Origin: Prevotella sp.
Lineage (GTDB): Bacteria; Bacteroidota; Bacteroidia; Bacteroidales; Bacteroidaceae
Direction of reading: 5' to 3'
Assembly (NCBI GenBank): GCA_017470055.1
Contig: JAFUFD010000071.1
Span: 1 to 58,742, forward strand
Length of the DNA: 58,742 bases
A program made the translations under genes and the position numbers. Every line of letters starts with the position of its first letter. Positions within the stretch are counted from its first letter, which is position 1. This document shows, in pieces, positions 28,156 to 37,069 of this stretch. The notes under the pieces are model-generated. The model made no database searches. It had not been told where the DNA came from and saw nothing but the letters and a program-made list of their open reading frames with translations.

Positions 28156-29789
28156 GACTCCGTACCGTAGCGTTTATGCTGCTGTGCCTTTTCGGATTAA
28201 GTCTCGTTTGGGCTGTGCAGCCAGTCCGCAAGCGTAGCAATACCAGCAAGCGGACCACGGACAAACGTGTCTATTTGATTCATTCCGACCAGTTGCGGTA
28301 TGACCAGTATCGTAATGGCGACGCTCAGATTCTGGTGGGTAATGTGCATTTCCGGCACATGGGCGCCAACCTGTATTGTGACAGTGCCAACTTCTTTCAG
28401 CAAACTAATTCTTTTGAGGCTTTCGGACATGTGAGGATGTTGCAGGGCGACACCTTGAAACTCTTCAGTGACTATGCTTACTATGATGGTAATGCTCAGA
28501 TAGCACAGGCTCGCTATAATGTCATCCTGAAGCATCGCCAGTCCACCCTTTATACCGACAGTCTTGACTATGACAGACTGTATAATTTCGGCAACTTCTT
28601 CGAGGGCGGTAAACTCGTGGACAACGGGTCGACCCTGACCAGTGACTGGGGCGAGTATCATACCGACACGAAGATGGCAATCTTCTATTATGACGTCCGT
28701 CTGCGTGACAAGAATCTATATCTGACGACAGACTCCTTGTATTACGATACCCAGACCTCTCGTGCTCATATTGTAGGACCGTCGAACATCACATCTGGCA
28801 GTAGTCATATTTACAGTGAGGATGGTTATTATAACACCAAGACAGAGACATCGGAACTCTTTGGACGCTCGGTGATGAAGGACCAGGGGCGTACCATCGT
28901 GGGGGATAGTGTCTATCATGACGCTAAGAAAGGTACCAGTTATGCTTACTGGAACGTCATCTATACCGACTCCACGAATAAGAACAGTCTGACGGGTGAT
29001 TATTGTGAGTACAACGACTCCACGGGCTATGCGATGGCGACCAAGAATGCCGTTGCTATGGACTATTCCCAGAAGGATACGCTCTATATGCATGCCGATA
29101 CGTTTAAGTTGTTTACCTTCAATATCAATACCGACTCCGTCTACCGCAAGGTATATGCTTATAATAAGGTACGCGCGTATCGTATCGATGTTCAGGCAGT
29201 CTGTGACTCACTGGTCTATAACTCGAAAGACTCCTGTATGACGATGTATCGTGACCCTATCGTGTGGAATGGCAATCAGCAATTGTTTGGTGAGGAAATC
29301 CGTGTCTATATGAAAGACTCTACTATCAATAGGGCTCATGTGATAGGACAGGCATTCTCGACGGAGCAGATGCCCGATACGGTTCATTTCAACCAAGTGT
29401 CGTCAAAAGAGATGCTTGCTTATTTTGAGAAAGGCGAGATATATGAGACGGACGCTGTAGGCAACGTCCTAATAGTCTATTATCCAGTAGACGACTCGGA
29501 CAGTACGTTGATAGGACTCAACTATACAGAGACTCCGTGGATGAAGATGTTTCTGGAGAATCGGAAGATGAAGAAGATATGGATGGAGAAACCTACTGGT
29601 ACCCTTTACCCGATGACTCAGATACCACCCTCCAAGTATTTCCTGCCACAGTATGCGTGGTTTGATTATATCCGTCCCCTCAACAAACAAGACATCTTCA
29701 ACTGGCGTCCGAAGAAGGCAGGACAGGAACTGAAGGAGATCAAACGCAGGGAGGCACCCAGACAGAAACTAAATAGGAAGGAGGGATAG
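28152..29789 (+). CDS. OstA-like (LptA/LptD N-terminal domain) exported protein
   Basis: 545 residues. Signal peptide about 1-21, then repeated beta-strand units of the OstA/LptA jelly-roll type (for example [20 protein letters not shown], later [20 protein letters not shown] and [19 protein letters not shown]). LPS-transport OstA units form a groove for lipid A. The protein lacks the C-terminal beta-barrel of LptD, so it resembles a long periplasmic bridge. It ends in a basic tail ([18 protein letters not shown]). The four-base overlap with surA suggests a joint role in LPS or outer-membrane assembly; inference. Confidence 0.85.
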   Translation: MRLRTVAFMLLCLFGLSLVWAVQPVRKRSNTSKRTTDKRVYLIHSDQLRYDQYRNGDAQILVGNVHFRHMGANLYCDSANFFQQTNSFEAFGHVRMLQGDTLKLFSDYAYYDGNAQIAQARYNVILKHRQSTLYTDSLDYDRLYNFGNFFEGGKLVDNGSTLTSDWGEYHTDTKMAIFYYDVRLRDKNLYLTTDSLYYDTQTSRAHIVGPSNITSGSSHIYSEDGYYNTKTETSELFGRSVMKDQGRTIVGDSVYHDAKKGTSYAYWNVIYTDSTNKNSLTGDYCEYNDSTGYAMATKNAVAMDYSQKDTLYMHADTFKLFTFNINTDSVYRKVYAYNKVRAYRIDVQAVCDSLVYNSKDSCMTMYRDPIVWNGNQQLFGEEIRVYMKDSTINRAHVIGQAFSTEQMPDTVHFNQVSSKEMLAYFEKGEIYETDAVGNVLIVYYPVDDSDSTLIGLNYTETPWMKMFLENRKMKKIWMEKPTGTLYPMTQIPPSKYFLPQYAWFDYIRPLNKQDIFNWRPKKAGQELKEIKRREAPRQKLNRKEG

Positions 29790-29793
29790 CCGG

Positions 29794-31611
29794 ATGAGTG
29801 ATGTGATACAACTACTACCAGACTCTGTTGCCAACCAGATTGCCGCTGGCGAGGTCATCCAGCGACCAGCCTCTGTGATTAAAGAGTTGGTGGAGAATGC
29901 TGTTGATGCGGGTGCCCGTACCATTCAGGTCATCGTGGTTGACGCAGGTCGTACTTCTCTCCAGGTGATAGACGACGGGAAGGGCATGTCGGAGACGGAT
30001 GCCCGCCTTGCCTTTGAGCGTCATGCCACTTCTAAGATTCGCAAGGCTGACGACCTTTTTGCCTTAACGACGATGGGCTTCCGTGGAGAGGCATTGCCCT
30101 CCATTGCCGCCGTGTCGCAAGTCGAGTTGCGTACCAGGATGGAGGAGCAGGAGTTGGGGACTCGCATACGACTCTCTGGCTCTAAGGTTGAGGAACAGGA
30201 ACTGGTCAGTTGTCCGAAAGGTAGTAATTTCAAAGTGGAAAACCTCTTCTTCAACGTGCCGGCACGTCGTAAGTTCTTGAAGACGAATGCGACGGAGTTG
30301 AATAATATCTTGACAGCCTTTGAGCGCATTGTCCTAGTCTATCCTGGGATAGCCTTCTCACTCTATAGCAACGGACAGGAGTTAATGAACCTGAAGAGCG
30401 GCACCCTCCGTCAGCGTATCTCAGATGTCTTTGGCAAACGCTTTAACCAGGATTTGCTGGAGGTGAGTGTGGAGACGGCGATCTGCAAGATAAGCGGTTT
30501 CGTGGGTAAACCAGAGTCCGCTCGGAAGAAAGGAGCCCATGACTATTTCTTCGTCAATGGGCGTTTCATGAAGCATGCCTATTTTCATAAGGCAGTGATG
30601 CAGGCTTTCGACCGTCTGGTGCCAGTGGGGATGCAGGTGCCGTATTTCATCTATTTCGAAGTTGCTCCTTCTGATATTGACGTGAATATTCATCCCACCA
30701 AGACGGAGATCAAGTTTGAGAACGAGCAGGCGGTTTGGCAGATTCTGATGGCGGCAGTCAAAGACGCTATTGGAAAGTTCTGTGAAATACCACAGATAGA
30801 CTTTGATACAGAGGGACGACCAGACATCCCTGTGTTCAGCCCAAAGCAGCAGGTGGCGCCTCCCCAACCTTCTTATAACTCGACTTATAACCCCTTTAAG
30901 CAACACTCCGAGCGCTTGGCGAAGTCTGCCGACGGATGGGAGCAACTCTACGACCAGTTGGCTCGTCGCCGTCCAACGGAGACAGAGGTGTTCGACACCA
31001 CAGTCGATGAGACTCCTGCTCCCGAGATGGAACCGCTGATAGAGGAGAAGTCTCCCGTACATTATCAATATAAGGGGCGCTATATCATGACCGCCGTGAA
31101 GTCTGGACTGATGATTATCGACCAATACAGGGCTGATGTCCGTATTCGCTATGAGCGCTATCTGTCGCAGTTGGAGGTACAGGCTGTCAATAGTCAGCGG
31201 ATGCTCTTCCCTGAGGTTGTCCGTTTCTCTCCGTCTGATGCTGTTGTGTTAGGAAAAATCCTACCAGAATTGCAGGGGATGGGTTTTGAGTTGAGTGATC
31301 TCGGGCAGTATAGTTATGCTATTCAGGCGATTCCCGCAGGTCTTGAAGGACTCAATTACGTCCAGTTGGTTCATGACATGGTCAGTGATGCCATCGAGAA
31401 GGGAGCGGGAAACTTGCACGATATCCATTCGTCGCTTGCCTTGAGCCTTGCCCGCCATGCGGCAATCCCTCAGGGACAGATTCTCAGCAATGAGGAGATG
31501 GAGAATATTGTCAATGAGTTGTTTGCCTGCTCTAATGTGAATTACACTCCTGATGGAAAAGCGATACTCTGCATTTTGCCCCAAAAGGAAATAGAGCAGT
31601 TGTTAGGCTGA
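29794..31611 (+). CDS. mutL: DNA mismatch repair protein MutL
   Basis: 605 residues. GHKL ATPase motifs: [22 protein letters not shown] and GFRGEAL, then the [11 protein letters not shown] motif. The C-terminal dimerisation domain starts near 410 after a proline-rich linker. An endonuclease DQHA(x)2E(x)4E motif is not seen; the corresponding region reads [17 protein letters not shown], so this MutL is likely non-nicking or altered. Starts four bases after the OstA-like gene as the last gene of the guaB operon. Confidence 0.96.
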   Translation: MSDVIQLLPDSVANQIAAGEVIQRPASVIKELVENAVDAGARTIQVIVVDAGRTSLQVIDDGKGMSETDARLAFERHATSKIRKADDLFALTTMGFRGEALPSIAAVSQVELRTRMEEQELGTRIRLSGSKVEEQELVSCPKGSNFKVENLFFNVPARRKFLKTNATELNNILTAFERIVLVYPGIAFSLYSNGQELMNLKSGTLRQRISDVFGKRFNQDLLEVSVETAICKISGFVGKPESARKKGAHDYFFVNGRFMKHAYFHKAVMQAFDRLVPVGMQVPYFIYFEVAPSDIDVNIHPTKTEIKFENEQAVWQILMAAVKDAIGKFCEIPQIDFDTEGRPDIPVFSPKQQVAPPQPSYNSTYNPFKQHSERLAKSADGWEQLYDQLARRRPTETEVFDTTVDETPAPEMEPLIEEKSPVHYQYKGRYIMTAVKSGLMIIDQYRADVRIRYERYLSQLEVQAVNSQRMLFPEVVRFSPSDAVVLGKILPELQGMGFELSDLGQYSYAIQAIPAGLEGLNYVQLVHDMVSDAIEKGAGNLHDIHSSLALSLARHAAIPQGQILSNEEMENIVNELFACSNVNYTPDGKAILCILPQKEIEQLLG

Positions 31612-31698
31612 TTTAGAGGAAAAGTTAGGCTTATTAACGTAAAAATGTGATATAAAACAAGTTTTTTCGTAAAAAAGTGCAATTTTTTCCCAAAAAAG

Positions 31699-31729
31699 TT
31701 TGCAGATATAAAATAAATGTTTACTTTTG
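31699..31729 (+). promoter_or_regulatory. OmpA porin promoter
   Basis: TTTG at 31699-31702, exactly 19 bases, TACTTTTG at 31722-31729. The 5' UTR is about 55 bases of A/T-rich sequence, as usual for strongly expressed Bacteroidetes outer-membrane genes. Confidence 0.8.
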
Positions 31730-31789
31730 CACAATAATTGATAAAAGTGTAATAACGTAATATCATTTAACATTAATATTAGTATAGGT

Positions 31790-32980
31790 ATGAAAAAGTT
31801 ATTAATGGTACTGGCTTTTGCTGGTGTTTCTGTTGCCTCAATGGCACAGGATGCTGTACCTACAGAGAAGTACAGCGTTGCAACTAATTCTTTCTGGAGC
31901 AACTGGTTTGTTCAGGCTAATGTTGTTGGAACTGCTTTCTGGGGCAATCAGGAGGTTCAGAACAACTTCGACAAGAGTCCTTTGAAGGGCTTCCGTAACA
32001 ATCTTGGTTTCTCAGTTGCTATTGGTAAGTGGTTTACTCCTGGTCTTGGACTTCGTACAAAGTTCAATGGTATCTGGGGTCGCACTGTTGTCTCAACAGA
32101 CAAGGAGACCAATGCTAACAAGTACTGGACTCTGAACGAGCAGGTTCTGTTCAATCTGAGTAACATACTGCTGGGTTACAATGAGAACCGTGTATGGGAC
32201 TTCATTCCTTATGCAGGTGTTGGTCTGAATCGTAACATGAGCGCTGACCTTTATGCTCCAGTATGGGGTGTTGGTATCTTGAATGAGTTCAAACTCAACA
32301 AGAAACTTGCCATCAACCTCGACATTAACTACAACATCGGTCTGAACGACTACGATGGCTTCACTGGTATTCTTCCTGGCGCAAAACAGCGTGATGGTCG
32401 CACATTCCAGGGCTTCATCGCTAACCACGATCGTACTCTGAATGTTGAAATTGGTTTGACTTACAACCTCGGTAAGGCTGGTTGGAGCAAGACTCCAGAC
32501 GTAGAGGCTATCAAGGCTCTGTCTCAGGGTCAGATCGACGCTCTGAACGCACAGTTGGCTGACGCTAACGCTGAGAACGCTCGTCTGCAGAAGCAGATCC
32601 GCGACCACAAGTGCCCAACTACTACCAACGCACTTGATACCAAGAACACTGTTAAGGAGATCGTTTCTGCTCCTGTATCAGTATTCTTCAACCTGGGTAA
32701 GGCTAAGATCGCTTCTCAGAAGGATCTGCAGAATGTACAGGCTGTTGCTGACGCTGCAAAGGCTAACAACGCTAAGATTCTCGTAACAGGTTACGCTGAC
32801 AGCAAGACAGGTAGTGCAAACCTCAACCAGAGCCTGTCTCAGAAGCGTGCTGAGGCTGTTGCTGACGCTCTCGTTAACATGGGTGTTGATCGCTCTAACA
32901 TCGAGATCAATGCTGCTGGTGGTGTTGACACTCTGTCTCCTATCAGTTACAACCGTCGTGCAACTGTTGAGTTGAAGTAA
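31790..32980 (+). CDS. OmpA-family outer membrane protein
   Basis: 396 residues with signal peptide 1-19 (ASMA-Q). An N-terminal beta-barrel (about 25-230, many alternating aromatic strands) is followed by a short coiled coil (ALNAQLADANAENARLQKQI, about 247-266) and a C-terminal OmpA peptidoglycan-binding domain (about 295-396, with TGYADSKTGSANLNQSLSQKRAEAV). It resembles the Omp40/41-type OmpA-like proteins of Bacteroidales. The codon use is highly biased and the promoter is consensus, pointing to a major outer-membrane protein that tethers the envelope to peptidoglycan. Monocistronic. Confidence 0.93.
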   Translation: MKKLLMVLAFAGVSVASMAQDAVPTEKYSVATNSFWSNWFVQANVVGTAFWGNQEVQNNFDKSPLKGFRNNLGFSVAIGKWFTPGLGLRTKFNGIWGRTVVSTDKETNANKYWTLNEQVLFNLSNILLGYNENRVWDFIPYAGVGLNRNMSADLYAPVWGVGILNEFKLNKKLAINLDINYNIGLNDYDGFTGILPGAKQRDGRTFQGFIANHDRTLNVEIGLTYNLGKAGWSKTPDVEAIKALSQGQIDALNAQLADANAENARLQKQIRDHKCPTTTNALDTKNTVKEIVSAPVSVFFNLGKAKIASQKDLQNVQAVADAAKANNAKILVTGYADSKTGSANLNQSLSQKRAEAVADALVNMGVDRSNIEINAAGGVDTLSPISYNRRATVELK

Positions 32981-33006
32981 TTCAAAGTGCAATGTGATAA
33001 AAAGAC

Positions 33007-33037
33007 AATCCCGAGTACTTCTGTGCTCGGGATTTCT
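33007..33037 (+). terminator. OmpA gene terminator
   Basis: Perfect AATCCCGAG (33007-33015) / CTCGGGATT (33026-33034) followed by TCTT. It lies six bases before the tRNA gene. Confidence 0.8.
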
Positions 33038-33040
33038 TAA

Positions 33041-33115
33041 GGGCGCTTAGCTCAGTTGGTTTAGAGCATCTGCCTTACAAGCAGAGGGTCGGGGGTTCGA
33101 ATCCCTCAGCGCCCA
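33041..33115 (+). tRNA. tRNA-Val (anticodon TAC), copy 1
   Basis: 75 bases. Acceptor GGGCGCT/AGCGCCC, D arm with AGCTCAGTTGGTTTAGAGC, anticodon loop CTTACAA (anticodon TAC), T loop GTTCGAATC. CCA is not encoded. Identical in sequence to the copy at 35164. Confidence 0.97.
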
Positions 33116-33120
33116 CAAGG

Positions 33121-33156
33121 AAGACTGCAAGACAAATAGTTTTGCAGTCTTTTTTT
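33121..33156 (+). terminator. tRNA-Val copy 1 terminator
   Basis: Perfect AAGACTGCAA (33121-33130) / TTGCAGTCTT (33142-33151) followed by a T run. Confidence 0.85.
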
Positions 33157-33185
33157 GGTGTTTTCGAAAAAATATACTAAATTTG
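33154..33185 (+). promoter_or_regulatory. paaK-type ligase promoter
   Basis: TTTG at 33154-33157, 20 bases, TAAATTTG at 33178-33185. The gene start at 33240 has an unusual strong purine-rich site AAAGGAG at 33231-33237, which supports that ATG. Confidence 0.7.
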
Positions 33186-33239
33186 CAGCACACAGACCTA
33201 TACAACCTTAAAACGAAAACAAGTAAAATAAAAGGAGCA

Positions 33240-34538
33240 ATGATTTGGAATGAGATTGTGGAGTGCATGGATCGTGAGCAGTTGCGTGAGATTCAGAGCA
33301 TCAGATTAAGGAAGATGGCAGAGTATGTGTACCATAACACGCCATTCTATCGTAAGAAATTTCAAGAGATAGGCTTAGAGCCTGGCGATATCAAGGATAT
33401 TGACGATATCGTCAAGTTGCCGTTTACCAACAAACTCGACCTTCGTGATAACTATCCTTTCGGGCTGGCAGCAGTACCGATGAGCCAGATAGTGCGTATC
33501 CACGCATCCAGTGGTACTACGGGTAAGCCAGTCGTGGTATTGCATACTCGTAAAGACTTAGCGATGTGGGCGGAGTCTATCTCTCGTGCTTTTACCGCTT
33601 ATGGCGCTACGAAAGACGATATTTTCCAAGTGTCGTATGGCTATGGGTTGTTCACTGGTGGCTTGGGCGCCCATGATGGTGCCACAAATATTGGAGCCAG
33701 TGTGATACCAATGTCATCAGGTAATACGCAGAAGCAAATCACGCTGATGCATGACTTTGGTGCCTCTGTGCTCTGTTGTACCCCCTCTTATGCGATGTTC
33801 TTAGGTGAGGCGATGGGCGAGAGCGAGTGGTCCCGTGAGGAGTTTAAATTGAAGATTGGTGCCTTTGGTGCAGAGCCATGGACAGAGGAAATGCGCCAGA
33901 AACTGGAGGCTTCATTGGGTATCAAGGCATACGATCTCTATGGACTGAGCGAGATAGCGGGACCTGGTGTGGGCTATGAGTGCGAGTGTCAGCATGGTAC
34001 CCACCTCAGTGAGGACTATTTCTATCCAGAGATTCTGAATCCTGACACCGGAGAGCCAATGCCAGAGGGACAGTTGGGCGAGTTAACTTTTACCCATTTG
34101 ACAAAAGAAGGTATGCCACTCCTGCGCTATCGCACCCACGACCTCACGGCATTGCATTATGAGAAATGCTCGTGTGGACGTACCTTGGTACGTATGGACC
34201 GTATTTTGGGACGTTGCGACGACATGCTAATTATTCGTGGTGTCAACGTCTTCCCATCCCAGATAGAGGCCGTTATCCTGTCGTTGCCAGAGTATGAGCC
34301 ACACTTCCTGCTGACCGTTGACCGTGTGAACAATACCGACACCAGTGAATTGAAGGTAGAGGTGAAGGAGGAATACTTCACTGACGATATGGCGACGATG
34401 GTGGGCTTGCAGAAGAAACTGGAGGCAGAACTCCGCTCCGTCATCGGCTTGGGCTTCAAGATCAAACTCGTGGAGCCTAAGGGCATCGAGCGTTCTACAG
34501 GTAAGGCAAAGCGTGTAATAGATAACCGTAAATTCTAA
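33240..34538 (+). CDS. Phenylacetate-CoA ligase (PaaK-like AMP-forming enzyme)
   Basis: 432 residues from the ATG at 33240; an in-frame TTG at 33183 lies inside the promoter box. It activates an aryl-acetate to its CoA thioester through an adenylate. ATP loop HASSGTTGKP near residue 93, acid-adenylate motif YDLYGLSEIAGPG near 235, and the C-terminal hinge LGRCDDMLIIRGVNVFP near 327. It is followed by an ACT-domain gene, a pair frequent in anaerobes that degrade aromatic amino acids with indolepyruvate ferredoxin oxidoreductase; that oxidoreductase is not in the window. Role in arylacetate formation from ATP is inference. Confidence 0.92.
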   Translation: MIWNEIVECMDREQLREIQSIRLRKMAEYVYHNTPFYRKKFQEIGLEPGDIKDIDDIVKLPFTNKLDLRDNYPFGLAAVPMSQIVRIHASSGTTGKPVVVLHTRKDLAMWAESISRAFTAYGATKDDIFQVSYGYGLFTGGLGAHDGATNIGASVIPMSSGNTQKQITLMHDFGASVLCCTPSYAMFLGEAMGESEWSREEFKLKIGAFGAEPWTEEMRQKLEASLGIKAYDLYGLSEIAGPGVGYECECQHGTHLSEDYFYPEILNPDTGEPMPEGQLGELTFTHLTKEGMPLLRYRTHDLTALHYEKCSCGRTLVRMDRILGRCDDMLIIRGVNVFPSQIEAVILSLPEYEPHFLLTVDRVNNTDTSELKVEVKEEYFTDDMATMVGLQKKLEAELRSVIGLGFKIKLVEPKGIERSTGKAKRVIDNRKF

Positions 34539-34585
34539 AACATTGAACATTAAAGGTTATAGATTAAAAATTAAATCGAAATAAT

Positions 34586-35011
34586 ATGTTAGCAAAACAA
34601 CTGTCTATTTTCTTGGAGAACAAGTCTGGACGTCTCACCGAGGTGACTGACGTGTTAGGTGCAGCAGGTGTCAACCTCTCAGCCATGAGTATTGCCGATA
34701 ACTCGGACTTTGGTATTCTGCGCTGTATCGTCAGCGATCCCGACAAGGCATACCAAGTGCTGAAGTCTGCCCATTTCGCAGTGAAGATCACCGATGTCAT
34801 TGGCTTTGTCTGTCCCAATACCTGCGGCTCACTTGCCAAGGTGCTCAAGATGTTGTCAGATGCAGGTGTGTTTATCGAGTATATGTACTCTTTTGCCAAT
34901 GGTGATGTTGCCCATGTCATCATTCGACCTACAGATTTGGAGGTGTGTGAGCGCATTCTTGCGGAGAAGAAAGTTGACCTGCTTGCCGCCAGTGATTTAT
35001 ATAAATTATAA
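34586..35011 (+). CDS. Tandem ACT-domain protein
   Basis: 141 residues. Two ACT-like beta-alpha-beta units: 1-66 (KQLSIFLENKSGRLTEVTDVL) and about 68-141 (VIGFVCPNTCGSLAKVLKML). ACT domains bind amino acids. Gene is 47 bases after the ligase, in the same orientation, and such proteins are regularly linked with PaaK-like ligases, so it may sense an aromatic amino acid; inference. The spacer holds AT-rich ATTAAA words seen also at 6175-6210. Confidence 0.85.
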   Translation: MLAKQLSIFLENKSGRLTEVTDVLGAAGVNLSAMSIADNSDFGILRCIVSDPDKAYQVLKSAHFAVKITDVIGFVCPNTCGSLAKVLKMLSDAGVFIEYMYSFANGDVAHVIIRPTDLEVCERILAEKKVDLLAASDLYKL

Positions 35012-35038
35012 GAAATCTTGAAAAAAGTGGTGCAAAAG

Positions 35039-35070
35039 TTTGGCAGATTGAAAAAAATGCCTTACCTTTG
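35039..35070 (+). promoter_or_regulatory. Promoter of tRNA-Val copy 2
   Basis: TTTG at 35039-35042, 20 bases, TACCTTTG at 35063-35070; the tRNA begins 94 bases later, so a long 5' leader must be trimmed. Confidence 0.7.
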
Positions 35071-35163
35071 CAGTCGATTTGAAAAAATCGCCTGCCATTA
35101 TGGGCTTCGCCTCAGCAAAAAGCAAGTTTTTTGCATTCGGCTTGCACCATAATTGCACCGCAA

Positions 35164-35238
35164 GGGCGCTTAGCTCAGTTGGTTTAGAGCATCTGCCTTA
35201 CAAGCAGAGGGTCGGGGGTTCGAATCCCTCAGCGCCCA
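35164..35238 (+). tRNA. tRNA-Val (anticodon TAC), copy 2
   Basis: Identical over all 75 bases to the gene at 33041. Here the discriminator A is followed by CCA (35239-35241), which copy 1 lacks. Confidence 0.97.
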
Positions 35239-35244
35239 CCAAGG

Positions 35245-35279
35245 AAACCTCCTCCCAAACTCGGAAGAGGTTTTTTTTG
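35245..35279 (+). terminator. tRNA-Val copy 2 terminator
   Basis: AAACCTC (35245-35251) / GAGGTTT (35267-35273), then a run of Ts. Confidence 0.8.
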
Positions 35280-35307
35280 TTTTAATAATAAAAAATGAGT
35301 GAAGAAA

Positions 35308-35339
35308 TTTGGTTTTTCTTTCACTAATTATTAACTTTG
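35308..35339 (+). promoter_or_regulatory. Promoter of the caspase cluster
   Basis: TTTG at 35308-35311, 20 bases, TAACTTTG at 35332-35339; first ATG at 35366. No other promoter box or terminator is seen before 39926, so the four genes probably form one operon. Confidence 0.7.
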
Positions 35340-35365
35340 CGCACTAAGAATTAGAAATTAAAAGA

Positions 35366-36232
35366 ATGAGACAAGCCGTAGTCCTCATACTCATGATGTT
35401 GTCGATCACAGCCTTCGCCCAGAAAGTGAAGACGGTAGAGGGAGAATACACCTACTATGCTCCTGAGAACGTGACGGTGGAGGAGGTAAGGCGTACAGCC
35501 TTAGAACGCGCTAAGATACAAGCGATAGCCGATGAGTTTGGTACTATTGTCCAGCAGACGAATACGACCCGTATTCATACCAATGACAATAAGTCGTCAA
35601 CAGACTTTTTCATGATTGGCGGAAGTGAGGTGAAAGGTGAGTGGATTGAGACCCTTGGCGAACCTCAATTCAGCAATCCTGTCTTTCAAGACCATACGAT
35701 TGTCATTACCTGTAAGGTAAGGGGTAAAGCACGAGAGATTGTCACTGCTCAGATAGACTTTAAGGCACGTGTGTTGCGCAATGGCACTGAGGATAAGTTT
35801 GAGGATGACGACTTCAAAAGTGGTGATGACCTCTTCCTGTCATTTGTCTCTCCTGTAAGTGGCTATCTTGCCGTTTATCTTGTCGATTCGGGTGAGAAGG
35901 CTTTCTGTTTATTGCCCTATCGCAATCAAGTGGATGGCATCTATCCTATTGAGGCGAATCGTCGCTATTTGTTTTTTAATATCAAGGAGGCATCCCAGCA
36001 GGAACGTCCTTTTGTGGATGAGTACAATATGACTTGCGAGCATTCTATGGAGCATAATGTGATCTACGTTGTCTTCTCGCCTAATCAGTTTGCCAAGGCT
36101 GCAGACAGTACAACGAGCGAGTTGTTGCCTCGTGAACTCTCGTACGATGACTTCCAGAGATGGCTTGCCAATTGCCGTAAACATGATCACGAGATGATTC
36201 CGCGGCGCATACCTATTGTGATTAAGAAATAG
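35366..36232 (+). CDS. Exported DUF4384-type protein, caspase cluster gene 1
   Basis: 288 residues. Signal peptide 1-18 (TAFA-Q). Residues 20-125 form an alpha-beta domain with conserved-looking ALERAKIQAIADEFGTIV, similar to LPP20/FlgT N-terminal-type modules. Residues about 150-235 (DDLFLSFVSPVSGYLAVYLVD, then FCLLPY) match the DUF4384 pattern, a domain often encoded with caspase-like or kinase proteins. C-terminal about 40 residues are basic. First gene of a four-gene exported cluster. No lipobox, so it is periplasmic or secreted. DUF4384 assignment is by eye and moderate. Confidence 0.7.
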   Translation: MRQAVVLILMMLSITAFAQKVKTVEGEYTYYAPENVTVEEVRRTALERAKIQAIADEFGTIVQQTNTTRIHTNDNKSSTDFFMIGGSEVKGEWIETLGEPQFSNPVFQDHTIVITCKVRGKAREIVTAQIDFKARVLRNGTEDKFEDDDFKSGDDLFLSFVSPVSGYLAVYLVDSGEKAFCLLPYRNQVDGIYPIEANRRYLFFNIKEASQQERPFVDEYNMTCEHSMEHNVIYVVFSPNQFAKAADSTTSELLPRELSYDDFQRWLANCRKHDHEMIPRRIPIVIKK

Positions 36233-36267
36233 AAAATGATATATTAATTCACTAAAACCCCAAGATT

Positions 36268-37050
36268 ATGAAAAAAGCATTATTACTCTTAGCACTATGC
36301 TGCATTGGTTGGAGCAATGTGAATGCCCAGTCGGAGTATAAGAAGTGGTTGAAATCAGAGAAGAAAGACGCTACTTATACCAGAAAGGAAGTGAAGAAGG
36401 CTGCCAAAGAATATGCGGAACTTATTTATGAGGATGCTAAGGAGGTGTTTAAACAAAGAGAGAACTTTGCAAGCAAGAGCATCAAGAAGAAAGAGAAGTT
36501 CATGATGGATGAGTTTGCGAGTGAGGTTCTGGGATATCGAGATCAGAGATACAAGGTAAACGATAATCTGCCCAGTTTGGAAAATCAGGTGGAAGCCGAC
36601 GTACGTGCCAAATGGTCGTATGATACGGATTTGTTCCCCACCAATATTTCTGGTGAGGCAAAATGTGTGGCAAAGACTTACGAACTTTCTACCAGCAAGG
36701 CTTACGATATGGCTCGTGAGAATCTTGCCAATGAGATTGTACATGAGATTACGTTGCAGTTTGCCAAGAAAGATTTCGTGAAACGTTTTGGTCTCGTAAA
36801 GGCTCAGGAGATGGTGCAGGCTATCCTTGATACTAAGAGTGGTATCCAGGAGAACATTGGAGATGTGCAGAAAGTACTGGAGATTTATAACAGCAAGAAT
36901 CTGGTAAGTGCCGAGGTGTTTGTAAGAATCTATTATAGTGGCATTCAGGCAAAGGCAGATTTCAAGGCGGCACTCAGGGACGTGCTCAAGAATGACGCTT
37001 CGCTCTATAACGAGATGACCTATTTCTTGGATACAGCAAAAGTTAAATAA
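36268..37050 (+). CDS. Exported LPP20-like protein, caspase cluster gene 2
   Basis: 260 residues. Signal peptide 1-20 (VNA-Q). Residues 22-85 are strongly charged and helical (KKWLKSEKKDATYTRKEVKKAAKE), probably coiled coil. Residues 125-220 hold an alpha-beta module with NISGEAKCVAKTYELSTSKAYDMARENLANEI, resembling LPP20-family domains, and a closing strand SAEVFVRIYY. Gap to gene 1 is 35 bases and to gene 3 is 19 bases. Function unknown. Confidence 0.65.
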   Translation: MKKALLLLALCCIGWSNVNAQSEYKKWLKSEKKDATYTRKEVKKAAKEYAELIYEDAKEVFKQRENFASKSIKKKEKFMMDEFASEVLGYRDQRYKVNDNLPSLENQVEADVRAKWSYDTDLFPTNISGEAKCVAKTYELSTSKAYDMARENLANEIVHEITLQFAKKDFVKRFGLVKAQEMVQAILDTKSGIQENIGDVQKVLEIYNSKNLVSAEVFVRIYYSGIQAKADFKAALRDVLKNDASLYNEMTYFLDTAKVK

Positions 37051-37069
37051 AAACAATTAAATACAGATT

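Noticed and set aside
30000-31611. MutL endonuclease motif DQHA(x)2E(x)4E
   Set aside because: The C-terminal region reads [15 protein letters not shown]; the motif is not complete, so nicking activity was not annotated.
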